A stretch of 64,000 nucleotides of DNA from Zygnema cylindricum (GCA_037447655.1 JBBHKE010001112.1:152295-216294); one strand, 5' to 3'. Counted from the stretch's first letter, positions 48,301 through 60,108 are shown. A program made the numbers and translations. The notes: generated from the sequence alone by a model not told the origin.

Positions 48301-48951
48301 GGAAATGCTTAGGACTATTTGCGGTAGAGTTCAAAACACATAGGAATCTAAATTGCCATTAATGGAATTTGCATACAATTCATGTAAACATGCTAGTACA
48401 GGATTCTCACCATTTAAAGTTGCATACGTATACCAACCTAGAGAAGCATTGGACTTAATAATAGGGGTCACTGAAGAGAATAGAGGTTCTGGAACAAAGT
48501 TTTGGGAATACGTCAAACAGTTTGGAAAACTGTCCGGGATGCATTAGTGGAGGCACAAAGGAGGCATGAATAAAATGCTAACCGCAAACTAGTTGATTGG
48601 GTGTTACGCCCAGGTGAAAAGGTTTGGCTCTCTACAACTCATTACAGGTGCAAGATTGAGGGACAATCGGATCCTACGGGGAAATTTGCTCCTAAGTACA
48701 TTGAACCATTTACTGTAATCGAGATGATATCGTCAGTTGCTGCCAAATTGGACTTCCAGCCTTCAACAAAAATTCATCCAGTGATACACATCAGCCAATT
48801 GAAACCAGCGAATCTCCGACCAACTGAAGGAGAATTGGAATTGGATCCCTCAATAATTATAGAACCTGAAGTCCACAGATGGGTAATAGATTGTGTTGGT
48901 CAACGGTTCAAGGTCGGCGATACTATATTCTGGCTAGTGCATTATCTATGA
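45359..48951 (+). pseudogene. pol of the gypsy element (protease, RT, RNase H, integrase, chromodomain-like end)
   Basis: Aspartic protease: VDSGATHNFI at about 45590. A TAG stop follows VVVKD at 46183. RT (46190-46960): [10 protein letters not shown] and DLRSGFNQV are present, a frameshift lies after KTAF, and the catalytic FxDD box reads FIYD, so one essential Asp is lost. RNase H (47075-47746): TTDASDKGIGAV, TAQEKELLAIVHA and HCDNKAL. Integrase (47747-48550): HHCC finger with H in AHEHLGHLG and CVPCQ, then the core with SMDFIV, VSDRDSKF and QTETMNRTLEEML. C-terminus (48555-48951): GEKVWL and a chromodomain-like WVIDCVG...WLVHYL. Stops and frameshifts at 46645, 46772, 47746, 47904, 48343, about 48520 and 48567 show the copy cannot make a working polyprotein. 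RNA-based copy-and-paste is known for the family. Confidence 0.9.
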
Positions 48952-49069
48952 AGGCTTGAGGATGAGTTGACTTTAGAGGATAAAAATTCTGAGTTTTACA
49001 GAGGTATTGGAGGGATAATAATATAGAAGTCCCGTCTTGAGAATTAAAGGTGTTTAACTGAGGTCAGTT

Positions 49070-49088
49070 AAAAATAAGGAGGGGATGA
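49070..49088 (+). promoter_or_regulatory. Polypurine tract
   Basis: AAAAATAAGGAGGGGATGA lies immediately before the 3' LTR, the expected plus-strand priming site. Confidence 0.7.
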
Positions 49089-50056
49089 TGTAACAGCAAT
49101 AGCGGATCGAACTTGTTTATAAAGGGGTATTTAGGTGTTATGATTATAGAGTACTAAATTTGGTAGACGTCCGCAAAAGAATCACGCTATTTGGAGTTAT
49201 ATTTTAAAAGTTATAGCGATGGGTGTATTTAGGTGACAGCGTGGGGTCTAAATAACAAGTGGGTATCATTGAAACGGGTTAAGGGTCAAATTAGTATCGA
49301 AATTACGCGTGTACGTTTCATAAAGCTCTAACGAAACGTTTAGTATGCACGGTGGTTCGTTTTGTACAAATTTTGGTACGAAACGTCACTTTTACTTAAG
49401 GGAATTTCGTAGGAAGTTTCGCGTGCGAAATTTGTTACGCACGATCGTGCGAAGTCGCGTTTCGTTTGGCGCGCACATTTGCACGTAAATGTTACGTAGT
49501 GAAACGTAACGTTTGATTGGTTAGTAAAGTGCTAAGTAGTTAGTAAAAGATTTCGCACGTTTTTGCATTGGTCAGTCTGAGTCTTTGCTGATCAATGATT
49601 GGCCCAGGTAAAAGCCTGTTAAAACGGATCGTTGACTCTGGCTTGGCGAGTCCAGGGCAATGATGGATAAATAGTGAACTGTAACAGGAGAGTAGACATC
49701 TTTTCCTTTGGGAAAAGTTTGTGGAAATTCCGGCTGATCTTGGTCCAGAACGATTAATACCAAATTGGAGAAAAAGCATTTTTGCATTGAAATCTCTTAC
49801 TAATTAAATAGTGTTTAGTAGTTAAGAGATAGAATTATTAAGAGTGGAGAGTAGAGGAAACACTTTAATTTGAAGGGTTGAGCCATGAGGGCAAGAGACC
49901 AAGCTAATGTTATGTAGACAGAAGCTTCTTCTAATTTAAAGTTTATCCTTATGTGAGTGTTTTCCAATGTGGATGTGTATTTTCCAATGTGTGGAATGTG
50001 TGGTTGAAATTGATTGATGTAATGGGATTTTTAGAGAGGTAGGAAATCTTGTTACA
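49089..50056 (+). repeat. 3' LTR of the gypsy element
   Basis: 968 bp, TGTAACAGCAATAGC to AATCTTGTTACA, followed by the ATGCT target duplication. Differences from the 5' LTR are concentrated in the first 30 bases and otherwise scattered. Confidence 0.95.
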
Positions 50057-50322
50057 ATGCTGTCCGTAATAATTTGCTGTAAAACAATGACGCAACAAAT
50101 TATTATACGTGGCATGCCACGCTATATAAAATCAATAATATAATACAGTATGTTATAAAGTACTACTGTATGCATACAATATTTTTTTTATGTTATCGTC
50201 GATATGAAATTTGTTGGTCTCAGGCCGATATAACGGGACCTCTGACTGTTCGATAACCGATAACTATCGGTATCGGTGTTATCGCGATAAATTTTTTAAC
50301 GATAGACAACACTACAAAACGA

Positions 50323-50824
50323 AACAAATTGTGAACTTTGATGGACGTAAACGGACAAAACATACGGAATTGTGTACTTTTCGTCGTCGCTTGATTTCAT
50401 CTAAAATTTTAGAAAATTTTCCACACGTGAATATGTGTTATTTTTTGTTTATCTAATACTTTGTTTAAAAAACATCACGTATATGTTTTAAAGAAAAGTT
50501 TGAAGATGACGTTTTTTGGGGTAGCCGTGGGTCGAAGAGCGCAAGACGACAACATGTAGTACATCTTTCAATAATGATGACGCAAAATGAACTTCTCATT
50601 TTTTCTATTTTTATGTACGGTTGACACTTCCGCGGTACGGCGCTAAGTTTTAGAGGAAAACGGCAAAAAAAAAGCCCTTACTTTGGCACATGGAGACGCA
50701 CCCTAAGTCTCAATAGCTGTTCAAATAACTAGAAATAAGCAGGTTACGGAACTGTGAAGTTGCACTTGAATACGCAGCATGTGACAGCCGTACAAAACGT
50801 GAAATTTCACTTTTGTACTTCCGG
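50323..50824. other. Intergenic, no gene recognised
   Basis: No supported gene. A small frame continuing out of the hAT end has no recognisable features. Confidence 0.4.
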
Positions 50825-50826
50825 TA

Positions 50827-51442
50827 CACCGCGAATCGTAATTAGAGTAAATTACTCTAATTCGGTCGCTCAAAATTTTGACTCTATCACATCAAATACA
50901 GTAAACAATTCTAATTTTTTCATTATTCTAATTTAGGTAAGGTTTAATTAGCGTAAAAAAATCTAATATAGGTTATTTTTAAATAGTGAGGAGTACGGAC
51001 GACGTCCGACAGTGCAAAATTGTATTTTTATAAGTAAAAAGGTTCAAATAATGATTTAATAGAATCGCGCTCGCACGTGAAATCACACTAAACATAAAAA
51101 TCAATCACATCGAAAAAAAGCCGTTCGCATAACTCTCGTCCGTCGACAGCATCGTCGTTAGTGTGAACATTAACTGACATTCAGTGCGACAAAGAGTATT
51201 AGCGTCATAATGACGTCAATAATATACGGACTGGCAAATTTTGTACGTCTACGTAATCAGTGTTCATAATTATCGCGCACATATTTATCGCCGACATAAC
51301 CCAATATCGAATGCGTAAATAAATTAGAGTAAATGTCATAGTTGAAAAAGCTCTATCACATAAATAAGCGTTCATTACTCTAATTTTTTTTTTTGGTTTT
51401 TGTACTCTAATTTTTTTATTACTCTAATTACGATTCGCAATG
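50827..51442 (+). mobile_element. TA-flanked MITE, long form
   Basis: The ends CACCGCGAATCGTAATTAG and AATTACGATTCGCAATG lie between TA at 50825-50826 and 51443-51444, a length of 616 bp. The left subterminal CTAATTCGGTCGCTCAAAATTTTGAC matches other long copies when read in two halves. Non-coding, GTACG- and CGTCCG-containing interior. Confidence 0.75.
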
Positions 51443-51631
51443 TAGTTGTGTAATGGGGTGTGCCGGACCTTGAATCCCTATTAGTGTTCATATTTTTTTC
51501 GTCGCTTAAAATATCTTTTCTCCGTACACACTTTTCGGATTATGGATCTGACGGTTGGGATTGAAAGGTAAGATTGTCGGCTTCCGATTGGTTGTCTGAA
51601 ACTAAAAATCGGACAAAATTGTTAACACTAA

Positions 51632-52319
51632 GGGCACTTTCCCATGTAATCAAAATTTTAATCTTGTAACTTTGTTTCTAGCGAATATTCTCCGTACAGC
51701 TTTCACAGCATTCCGATGTAAGCACAAATAACTGGTTACTTCAAAGAGTGACAAGCGTAGACATGTACCGAACATGTGACAGATAAGTGGTACACAAAAT
51801 GTTGTGAGACTTCCACTCGGCTTCAATTTCTCATGTGAACAGTTCTGTCACTTCGCAATGTCTATACGCCACATTGTCGACGTGGAGGCATTGCAAATGT
51901 TTAGGGTTTGTGACATTGTGACTTCATGCACGTCACGCTCAACTATGACAACGTCGACTTGTGGTAGATTTTTTTTTTATACTCTGTCCACAAAAAATGT
52001 CAAAAACTTCCAACACTTGCGACAACATCCGCCTATTCGATCACCTCATGGAACTATATTTAAAATCACCTCGCGAGGTGATTTTAAATATATTTTGAAG
52101 ATGAGATAAAAGGACGCGAAAGTGGGTAGAAACGCTCTAGACGACAAACTTCATCGCGTTAAACTACAAACTGCAGCACATGTAAAGTTTTAAGGTAAAG
52201 CAACTTGTACGGTGGAAATTTCAATTTTTTGGTACGGCTGCAGATTCTTTCGTTTTTTTCCAAGTTATAGAGGAAAACGACACAAAATAGTTGTAAGTTT
52301 AGCATATGGGAAAGTGCCC
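51632..52319 (+). mobile_element. Non-autonomous element with 3-bp TAA duplication (PIF/Harbinger-like)
   Basis: The terminal inverted repeats are GGGCACTTTCCCAT and ATGGGAAAGTGCCC. TAA at 51629-51631 and 52320-52322 is the target duplication. Removing the element restores the MITE sequence exactly. Three-base TAA/TWA duplications are typical of PIF/Harbinger. It contains a perfect 38-bp palindrome (52055-52092). No transposase is encoded. A related, diverged stretch follows at 52340-52620. Confidence 0.8.
52055..52092. repeat. Perfect 38-bp palindrome centred on TCGCGA
   Basis: The left half TATATTTAAAATCACCTCG is exactly complemented by the right half. It shares the CCTCGCGAGG core with the palindrome at 21536-21559. 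Confidence 0.95.
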
Positions 52320-52339
52320 TAATAGCGATACACAGTGTA

Positions 52340-52620
52340 GTGTGCCCATGTAATCGGTACTGTACTTTGACGAAGTACTTTGGATTTACGTGAAGATTCT
52401 CCGTACTACATTTCACCGCGTTCCAATGTGCAAAAATGGGAATTATAACTTTGAAATGTGACAATCATAGACGTAGGTACAACTTGTGACGATTGGAGAC
52501 GACTACGAAACATTCGACAATTAGTGACGTCTACAAAAACAGCGACAGTTGTAGACGTCGATTTATTTTGTGACATTGTAGATGAATAATGTTTTGTGAC
52601 ACTGTGACTAGTGTGACATC
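52340..52620. repeat. Diverged partial copy of the Harbinger-like interior
   Basis: CCCATGTAATC, TTCTCCGTAC(A/T)(A/G)C and (A/G)TTCC(G/A)ATGT blocks occur in the same order as in 51642-51800. This adds a second, end-less copy directly behind the first, or marks an older larger element. Confidence 0.5.
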
Positions 52621-52714
52621 ATGCTCACTTGTGACAACGTCGAGGTCATTGATTCAATAATTTTCCACCATGGCTTCCCGAATTCGTTTTTACTACCTTT
52701 ATCATTCGACTTAG

Positions 52715-53628
52715 CCATCAAATTCTGGCGGCTATTATCAGTTATATGGCGGTTGGATCGCTTAGTGTTTCGGCGCATTACTTTCCTCACTATTATTTGT
52801 GACCTCGGCCCATTGGTTATAACTTTATACAACATCCAATCGAATGACTTGTACTTTTCATATATCCCGTTTTTAGTTTCATCTAAACAGAACGGAGCAT
52901 CCGGTTCCAGTTTTATCTTTGTCTATGCAAGTGATGGCATAGTCTCTAAAGCTTATCGTTATCACGAAAATTGGGATGAATCTTTTAAAGTAGGGAACGA
53001 CATTGCCATTTTGTATTTGGATAGTGCACTTAGTTCTCAAATTTTTTAATGGACGACTCCTTATCCATCCATGGTTCCGAGAACGAACTACAGCTTTGCG
53101 GGAGAAACGAGTGGTGGGAATGCACTTACTTTTGATGTTGCAGATAAAGTCCAAGCGACTACACCGTGAATCGCTATTAGTGTTGATGTTATTGTCGTCG
53201 CTTAACATATATTTTCTCCATACACACATGTCGGATTGTGGACCTGAGGTTGCGGATTGAAAGGTAAGATTCTCAGCTTCCGATTGGCGGTCTCAAATTG
53301 AAAATTGGACAAATGTGTACGGAGAAATTATGTTTTAAGTGGCGAAAATGTTATTAACATTAATAGCGATACACGGTATAGTTGCAAAGGATATGATTCT
53401 ACCATTCTTTGTGAGGATGTATTTGTATAACGATGGATGAGTGGAGGACCTATTCCACATCCCTCGAGAATTTTGCAGGGTACTTGTTCTGGTAACATTG
53501 ATAGCGGGTTTCCAACATATTACACAAGACTCGGAGGAAAATACACATTGAAATCCCTTGTGGAAAAGTATTGCAGAGTTGAGTCAACTAGGAGAGGAGG
53601 AAGGGTTTTGTATAGAGCTGATTGTTAA
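52715..53628 (+). pseudogene. Decayed paralogue of the secreted serine peptidase
   Basis: The sequence aligns with about residues 138-361 of the protein at 23337-24422: NGASGS, YASDGIV, GNDIAILYLD, PYPSM.PRTNY, ALTFDVADK, CEDV and MSGGPI are all readable. Damage: W149 becomes TAG, the Cys of the AHC motif becomes Trp, a small insertion after that motif shifts the frame, a TAA replaces Q242, a TAA lies just before the MSGGP motif, and a 217-bp MITE interrupts the gene at codon about 279. The signal peptide and propeptide are absent. The terminal Cys and stop position match the intact gene. The gene is dead; it shares a 1.3-kb 3' flank with the intact copy. Confidence 0.9.
53162..53378 (+). mobile_element. 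TA-flanked MITE, short form, inserted in the peptidase pseudogene
   Basis: The ends are CACCGTGAATCGCTATTAG and TTAATAGCGATACACGGT, with TA at 53160-53161 and 53379-53380. Joining the flanks at one TA restores continuous homology with the intact peptidase gene, which proves both the insertion and the TA duplication. Confidence 0.92.
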
Positions 53629-54970
53629 TGTAGGAAAGCTTACATGCAACGGTGATGAATTCAATCGACGGTGTGGGGAAATATGATAGAGTGAGGAGAG
53701 AGTGAGGAGAGAGTGGGAGGGCTTTTCAGCTAAGAATAATCATTCATGTTTTTAAGGTGGATTGGGATATTGAATTAATTGGGATAAGGATTTGTAGCGC
53801 TTTGAGATATCATTACCTTGTGTAGTTCATACAATTTTGAAAATTACATCTATTTATTATCATGACATACTTATTTATGGAGGGAAATAATGGCCAAATT
53901 GACAATTTTGTTTGACATTTTTGAAGTAGAAAAACTGTTTTGAACGGTTGAACTGGAAATTTTAGAAGAGTTGACAGGGAAACCAAAAAAAAAAACGTTT
54001 ACATTGAGAAAATAACAAGATTGAGGAAAAAAAGACGGTTTAAAACTAGACTTGACCCTTTTTGCCCAAAATATGCATGATAGGCAAATTTGGCTGGGGA
54101 CTTCAGTATTTTTGGGTCTATACTTTCAAATTCAAAATTTTCATGAAGGAACGCATAAATGAAAACTTTTTCAAATTTCGAAAGAAAAAATCTGTCACCA
54201 ATTACATAAAATTTTTAACTTTAGGGTTTCCCAAAATATGCACGATAGGCAGTTTTGGAAGGGGGGCTTTAATATTTATTGGTTTATCATTTCAAGTTTA
54301 GAATTTTCATGAAGAAACCCATGGACTAAACAAAAAAAAAAGTTGCTAGCTCATCCAAAATTTTTCCGATTACTAGTTCAAAAGTGTGACATGCAATTTT
54401 TACATAGCTATAAAAACATAAGAAATGACAATTGTTTTATGTTTGATGTTGATATACTTACTTGATTTTTAACCATTCTATAAAAATCATGAAATTTACG
54501 AGTAAAATGCTTAAAACTTATTCCAATTACAAATGTTGTATTAGATGAACCACTATCATTAAGTGCTTAGGCAACAAACCAATAGGAGAGAATTTAAAAG
54601 TTAACCATAAAACTCAACAAGTATCAAACCATAGGAGTGATAGAGCTAACTGCTGCTACCATACTAAGAACAAGGTGTAGTCGTTCTAATTGTAAAGTCA
54701 ATCATTGTCTGAACAGATACAAAAATGAAGAGTTCCTAATCATGATATTTTCGTGCCACTAGATAGTAGAAATAAGCGAATAGCAGCTTAGATTTATTTG
54801 CAAATTGGACCGCCTACACCAAGACAAAAATCTGTAGGATGCCACTACACAATAACTTCAAAAATAATTTAAGATTGTGTACAATTTCTGGAGTGTTACC
54901 TCTCTTATGAGCACCACTTCTCCTTATGTTTAGTGATCACTGCAGTAGCAAACATTACATTGGTTGATTC
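53629..54970. other. 3' flank of the peptidase pseudogene, homologous to 24.4-25.7 kb
   Basis: A non-coding paralogous flank. Small frames such as the one at 54062-54301 are not conserved as frames in the sister copy. Confidence 0.7.
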
Positions 54971-57768
54971 TACTTAACACTTAGCTTTGATGGAGTGTGA
55001 TGAAGAATAACATACACAAAAACTTGATGCTTCACAATACAATTGATTAATGGAAATGTAAACTGGGATGTATTCTTATTGCGAAGATTTCCACCGTAGA
55101 TAGGAGAGTTCGCTTTAGGTGTCCATTAGCATATGCCAAACGGGCATCATATATTTTAAACGACAACAAAATTTTAAAACCTTAATGACAGAAAACAAAT
55201 TGAATAAAATGGTGGAAATGGTCATCGTTCTTCCTAGGCATATAAGATGTGCATATCTGACCTACTTACTGTCTTTACTTTACAGGGGGTACTATCCAAT
55301 TCGAGTAGAATAATGTCAATAATTTATCAATGGTACCGTGATTACTCAAAACGTGGATTGGGTCGTTTCTTCATCAAAGTTGCTCAGGTTTTGTATAAAA
55401 TGGTGTTATTTACTTGCACTACTCATTCCAAGAGGTCGTGCAAGTATATAAACGCTTAAACTAGATAGTTATTTTTTCACAAGCTGAAATTCATAAATGC
55501 GAGAAACCACAAACTTCAAAGAAAAGCAAAGGGAGCATCAAAAGTTATTTTGCGGGGAATATTTTTTGTTGGATTTGCATCCACCCTTTTCGAAGTCACA
55601 TAGCCGCTTGGAGGTGTAAAGGAGTCCATGTTCGTCCATGGTCGTCCATGGTGGCACTTTATTATCAAAGTGTAGCGTTTGTATATCACTTATAGCTGGT
55701 TATTGGCTTCCTTGACGACGTGTGAGGATGGTGGCCACCTAAGTTTGAATGGAGCAGTTTTTTTGAGGATGTTGAACGCTCAATGTTTAGGCTTGGACTT
55801 TTGGAAGATCTTATGAGCATCTTAGTTAAAGATGTTTCTTAAAAAAAAGAGCAAAAAAATAGTTAAGGCCTTAATTCTATCAAGAGGTGTGAGTAATCAT
55901 ACGAACACGTTTACGAATAGTAGTATTTTGACCAATTATCCATTAGGCCATAAGGATGTGGTAGTAACCTTCAACGTGAATTGGTATTGAAAGAAAAAAG
56001 AAACAAATAAGATTATATCGTAAAGAAACAAATAAGATTATTAACTCTATTTTGGGTTTAAGGTCCTAAAGCCAACAAAACATAAATGTTAAATTACACA
56101 TCTAACACTAGTTTGGATAAACATTCATATAGTGTAGCCAATATAGCCCTTGTGTATGGTCGACGTTTGAACATGTGATAACAAGTTCGCGCAATTTTCT
56201 TGTGTTTCCATTCATAGGAATCAAACCTGAGTGCCCTTTCCAGTGTCAACGCCACACACTTCCCAAAATCAACGCCATTATCGATACACCATTACATAAC
56301 ATTTTTTTTGTACTTTTGTACAAAATAAAAAGCAAATTAAATTGGGACTCACACGCTCGGTAGATTACTCTATTAAAAAAAAATCCTATTTCCTGTGATT
56401 GACAGGAAATCAACCCTACCTATATTAGCATAAACAAAACAGAGTTATTAACTTCATTTCACGTTTGAGGGTCAAAGGTTAGGTGTGCGCCACGATTTAC
56501 ACTCCTGGGTGGGTTATTTTGGTAGGTAGTACGTAAGCTTCTTTGTAAACGTTGAAAATCATTGAAGATTCTTCATGCGCAAAATTTGATTGCTAAATGA
56601 GCACAAGTGGACAAAGATTAAGATTTCTCAAAACATACTAAGTTTAGGGTTCCATAAAAAGGACTTGTAATTGTAGGTACAACATTGTTGGTTGTAATAT
56701 TCAAGATATAGTTCCATTGTGCACTATCTCTAAGCAAGCGTCACATGTGTCTTTCTATTTCAGTGGTATGACTAAAGGAAAATATCATATACTAAAACCG
56801 TGAAAGATTTTACAAGCCGACTAATTTCAATGTAAAATTTGCATTTTCGTACTATGTCACTGTATAAATCATGCATACTATATCATTATATCATTGAAGC
56901 CTCATTTACTTTGCAAGCACTCAGTCGTTTTTAATGGTTGCTTTTTCAACCTTGTCTTTTTGAAACAAAAAATTGAGTCACGAGAAACCTTCAAGTTGAT
57001 AACAAGATAAAATGAGAGCCACAAAATATCTTACAACAAAGACTTCGTGTCGTATTTTGGTGGATTTGCGTAAACCTTGTTTGAAGACAGATGACCTCTA
57101 TGATGTGTGATCATTTTGATGGTAGTCCATGGTCATGCGAATCGATATTATCCAGGTGTAGCAATTTTACACTTTTGGTAGATGACTAACCAAAACCCCC
57201 AAGTGGGTAGCTACGCTTGGAGCCAAATGGAGTAGTTGCTTCAAAGATGACGACCCACAACAATCACACGGTCAATGTTTCATCTCGAAGCCTTAAAAAA
57301 TCTTGGTCGGAGCTTTGTAATGCTTTTTTTCAAAGGAAGACAAAACAATACAACATTGTACAGAAGCGCATGAAGTTATGTAAACAACCTCCTTCCTCAA
57401 ACGGAAACGCACCCTAAAATGTCCAATTTGTACGTGCTTACCATATCACTGTATGGTTCGTGGTTTACTGTTTTTAAACCCAAAAACCTTTTTTAGGAAA
57501 GTCAACGGATGGCAAAGGGAGAGCAAAGATACTCTTGTGGTTTTTGGTGAGTTTTCCTCCCGCTACCACGTAGGTTTTTATTGCTCGTCTATCAAGGACT
57601 GTAATATATTTTTCCAAATGCGCCATTATAGACATGTTATTCGTGGCTAATGTTCTTTTTGATGATGGTAGTGACAAACTGGTTGGATAGAGCAATCGCG
57701 TCGAGGATGCGAAAATGAAATACATCGAACGGTCAATGTTTACACCTAAAAGCCTAGGGAATCTTTAT
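54971..57768. other. Intergenic; two dispersed repeat families
   Basis: No gene is supported. About 55560-55830 and 57040-57310 are diverged copies of one another (GTCCATGGTC, a GGAG(C/T)AGTT block, then (CG)GTCAATGTTT and a run ending AATCTT). About 57660-57765 resembles the tail of the same repeat. About 55990-56210 matches 10385-10620. Confidence 0.5.
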
Positions 57769-57776
57769 GTATATAC

Positions 57777-58673
57777 TAGTGTTGTGTATCGGTAAAAAAC
57801 TTGTGGCGATAACATCGATACCGATCGGTTATCGAACGGTCAGAGGTACCGATATATCGGTCCGAGACCAACAAATTCCATATCGGCGATAACTATAAAA
57901 ATATATAGTACGCATACTATATTGCCTTATTAAATACTGTATTATACTATTTACATTATATAGCGTGGCATGCCACGTATACGAGTCTGTTCCGTAACTA
58001 TTTAACCGAAAATTATTACGGACAACGCAGCACAGAAAACGTTGTCCGGTTAACTGAACAAAATATTTTTACGGTGACGTACGAAATTTACAGACAAACT
58101 GGTGAACATGAAACGGAAAAAGGACGGCGGACACAAAATACAACATGAAACGGAAAAAGGACGGCGGACACAAAATACAACGGACGCAAAATAATATTTT
58201 GCGCGCCGTAGGAATCGAACGGACGACTTGGAATTAAAAAGTACGAGCTGACGGCCATCGTGAGCGTTGGCATCCCGAAATGGCTCTTTTGGCAGCTTAC
58301 GCCAAAAAAGTTGACAGATTGACACGTGGCAGGTGTCCAGTGGATCCTAAGGAATAAAGGGACAAAGCCATGGCGTCGGATGTGAAATGTACATCGTTTA
58401 TATTGGATCCGTACCAAAACTGTATAGACGTCATAGCAGCTACTGTACTTTCTACGCGTCCGGTGAATAAGACGTACAACCGAGTGTACATGCCATACAT
58501 TTATCGCCGATAGTTATCGTTATCGGTGTTATCGCCGATAAGTACCTGATATTATCGGTTAATTATCGGTGATAAGATCGATAGCGATATATCGAACCAA
58601 TATATCGATTATCGGGAACCCGAAAAAAGGTCCATATCGGTTATCGGTAAATGCTTACCTATACACAACACTA
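57777..58673 (+). mobile_element. hAT-like non-autonomous element, complete copy
   Basis: This 897-bp element has ends TAGTGTTGTGTATCGGTAA and the near-inverse ATACACAACACTA, and near-perfect 8-bp target duplications GTATATAC (57769-57776) and GTATCTAC (58674-58681). Both ends carry many TATCGG/CCGATA subterminal motifs. A direct repeat of about 33 bp around GAAACGGAAAAAGGACGGCGG lies at 58108-58170. It contains a tRNA-like stretch on the minus strand (58201-58266). No transposase frame. Confidence 0.88.
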
Positions 58674-58839
58674 GTATCTACAATAGACATGTTTACGCAT
58701 ATGTTAAAAAGTACAAAAAGGTACGAAAACAACCTCATAAGCAAAATGTACATTGTTTAGTAAACAACCTCATTTTGTGGGTGAGGGAGGTTCGCCGTAA
58801 GGCATGATGCAAAATCGTTTGTAATTTTTTAAGTGTTAT

Positions 58840-59172
58840 CAAGTCGTCAGAGGGCTCGATACATCGCTCAGGGACCAACAAAAATTATATTTAGTAGGAA
58901 GAGGGTGTCTGTACAAATTCAGTACAAAAATGTTGGGGGCGCGCCTCGTTGAGGGGGGAGAGGGGGTTGGGTGGGGGCTTTTGAATATTTTTTTTAACCC
59001 AACTTCGCTTCGATATGTCACAGTAAAATAAATGCGGCATATCAAACCGACTTATCTGCAAAGCATAGCCATATTGAGCTTCTTGATACATCGAGTCGAT
59101 TTATTGATTATGGGGTACCCAAAATTCGGTAGTATCGAATATAGGCAAGGGGCTTCGAGACACAACACTACT
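58840..59172 (+). mobile_element. Degenerate hAT-like fragment
   Basis: GTCAGAGGGCTCGATACATCG...GGGACCAACAAA at the left, in pieces, and GATTATGGGGTACCC...GACACAACACTA at the right match the complete copy. The interior is diverged. Confidence 0.6.
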
Positions 59173-59183
59173 CTTGTAAACTA

Positions 59184-59830
59184 CACCGTCAGTCATTATT
59201 GGTGTTGGTTACACTAATTCAACGCCTTTAAATGTTGAACATTAAATAGAGCTAGTGGTTATAAATTTTTCCTATAAGTCAATATGGGTACGGTCAACTA
59301 CTCTAATTTGGAGGGTTTTTAAATGTTGTAGTGTACGAAATGTATCAATTCGTACTAAAATTGTTTGTTGTTTTGCACAAAGTTACAAAAAAAGTGTGAG
59401 ATAATGAAGTCAACACGCAAAAATGAGTGCTTCGAGTCAAGGGAAATTGCATTCAGATTCGGCTCCTAGTTATAAAGGCAAGGTAAAATCACGCGAACCT
59501 GCTCTCACATGTTCAAATGACTACTGTGTGAACGCAGCCTATGTCGGCTACAATATGGGAATGTGTCCAAATTACCGTTAGTTGTTATAAATTTACACTT
59601 ATTTTTGTTGGCGTTATGAACCATACATCCTATGTTCAGTTTTAGGACGGACTTGCACGTTTCCACACTAAACTATTTAAAAACAGTCCAAATTAGAGTA
59701 ATTGACACTAGTTAGATAGTTACCTATAATAACGTGAAGGAAAACATAGAAATGTCAATTTTATTTTAGGTTCAAGGGTCAAAATTTAGGGGCACCGAAT
59801 AACCGTTATTAACATTAATAGCGAGTGGTG
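59184..59830 (+). mobile_element. TA-flanked MITE, long form
   Basis: The ends CACCGTCAGTCATTATTGG and TTAATAGCGAGTGGTG lie between TA at 59182-59183 and 59831-59832, a length of 647 bp. The left subterminal block ACACTAATTCAACGCC is a diverged version of that in other long copies. Non-coding. Confidence 0.7.
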
Positions 59831-60108
59831 TAGCCCAACTTTTTTGTTGAGTAGGTTCCTCCGTTACACTTGCGGAATTTTGGGCGGCCGTACGTTGTGT
59901 GTCCGTATTGAGCCGTATATATGACAGCGTACAGTACGGTATGTAACGTAGTCCCGGAAATACTGTGCTTGTTTTACTCGCGATACTGCTGTCAACAATT
60001 TATTTTTTACTTTACAGAAATCTGGAGTCTTATTACTGGCGGTTGAGCCCGCATCTTCCGGAATATGTTTTATTAATTTATTTGGATTTTTCAGTTTTAT
60101 GCTAATAC

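Larger units (their letters stand above)
43140..50056 (+). mobile_element. Ty3/gypsy LTR retrotransposon (chromovirus-like), complete but dead
   Basis: The 6917-bp element has 970- and 968-bp LTRs (TGTAACAG...GTTACA) and a perfect 5-bp target duplication ATGCT (43135-43139, 50057-50061). It has a primer-binding site just inside the left LTR and a purine-rich tract before the right one. The order gag, protease, reverse transcriptase, RNase H, integrase, chromodomain-like C-terminus defines Ty3/gypsy. The LTRs differ at a few per cent of positions, so insertion is not very recent, and pol is broken at many sites. It landed inside an hAT-like element. A solo LTR of the same family is at 8527-9497. 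Confidence 0.95.
42400..50314 (-). mobile_element. hAT-like non-autonomous element split by the gypsy retrotransposon
   Basis: The two halves, 42400-43139 and 50062-50314, together correspond to the whole 897-bp element at 57777-58673 in reverse orientation. The outer ends TACTATTGTGTATCGGTAA and the inverse-like ACGATAGACAACACTA are flanked by a perfect 8-bp target duplication CAAAACGA (42392-42399 and 50315-50322). An 8-bp duplication and TA-G/C-TG-type ends fit the hAT superfamily. No transposase is encoded. The interior contains a tRNA-like stretch at 42878-42944. Confidence 0.88.
51464..52339 (+). mobile_element. TA-flanked MITE, short form, split by a nested element
   Basis: The left part (about 51464-51631) has the short-form interior (CCGTACACACTTTTCGGATT, GGATCTGACGGTTGGGATTG) up to TTAACACTAA. 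The right end TAATAGCGATACACAGTG plus TA resumes at 52320. The intervening 688 bp is a different element with its own inverted repeats. Confidence 0.8.
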
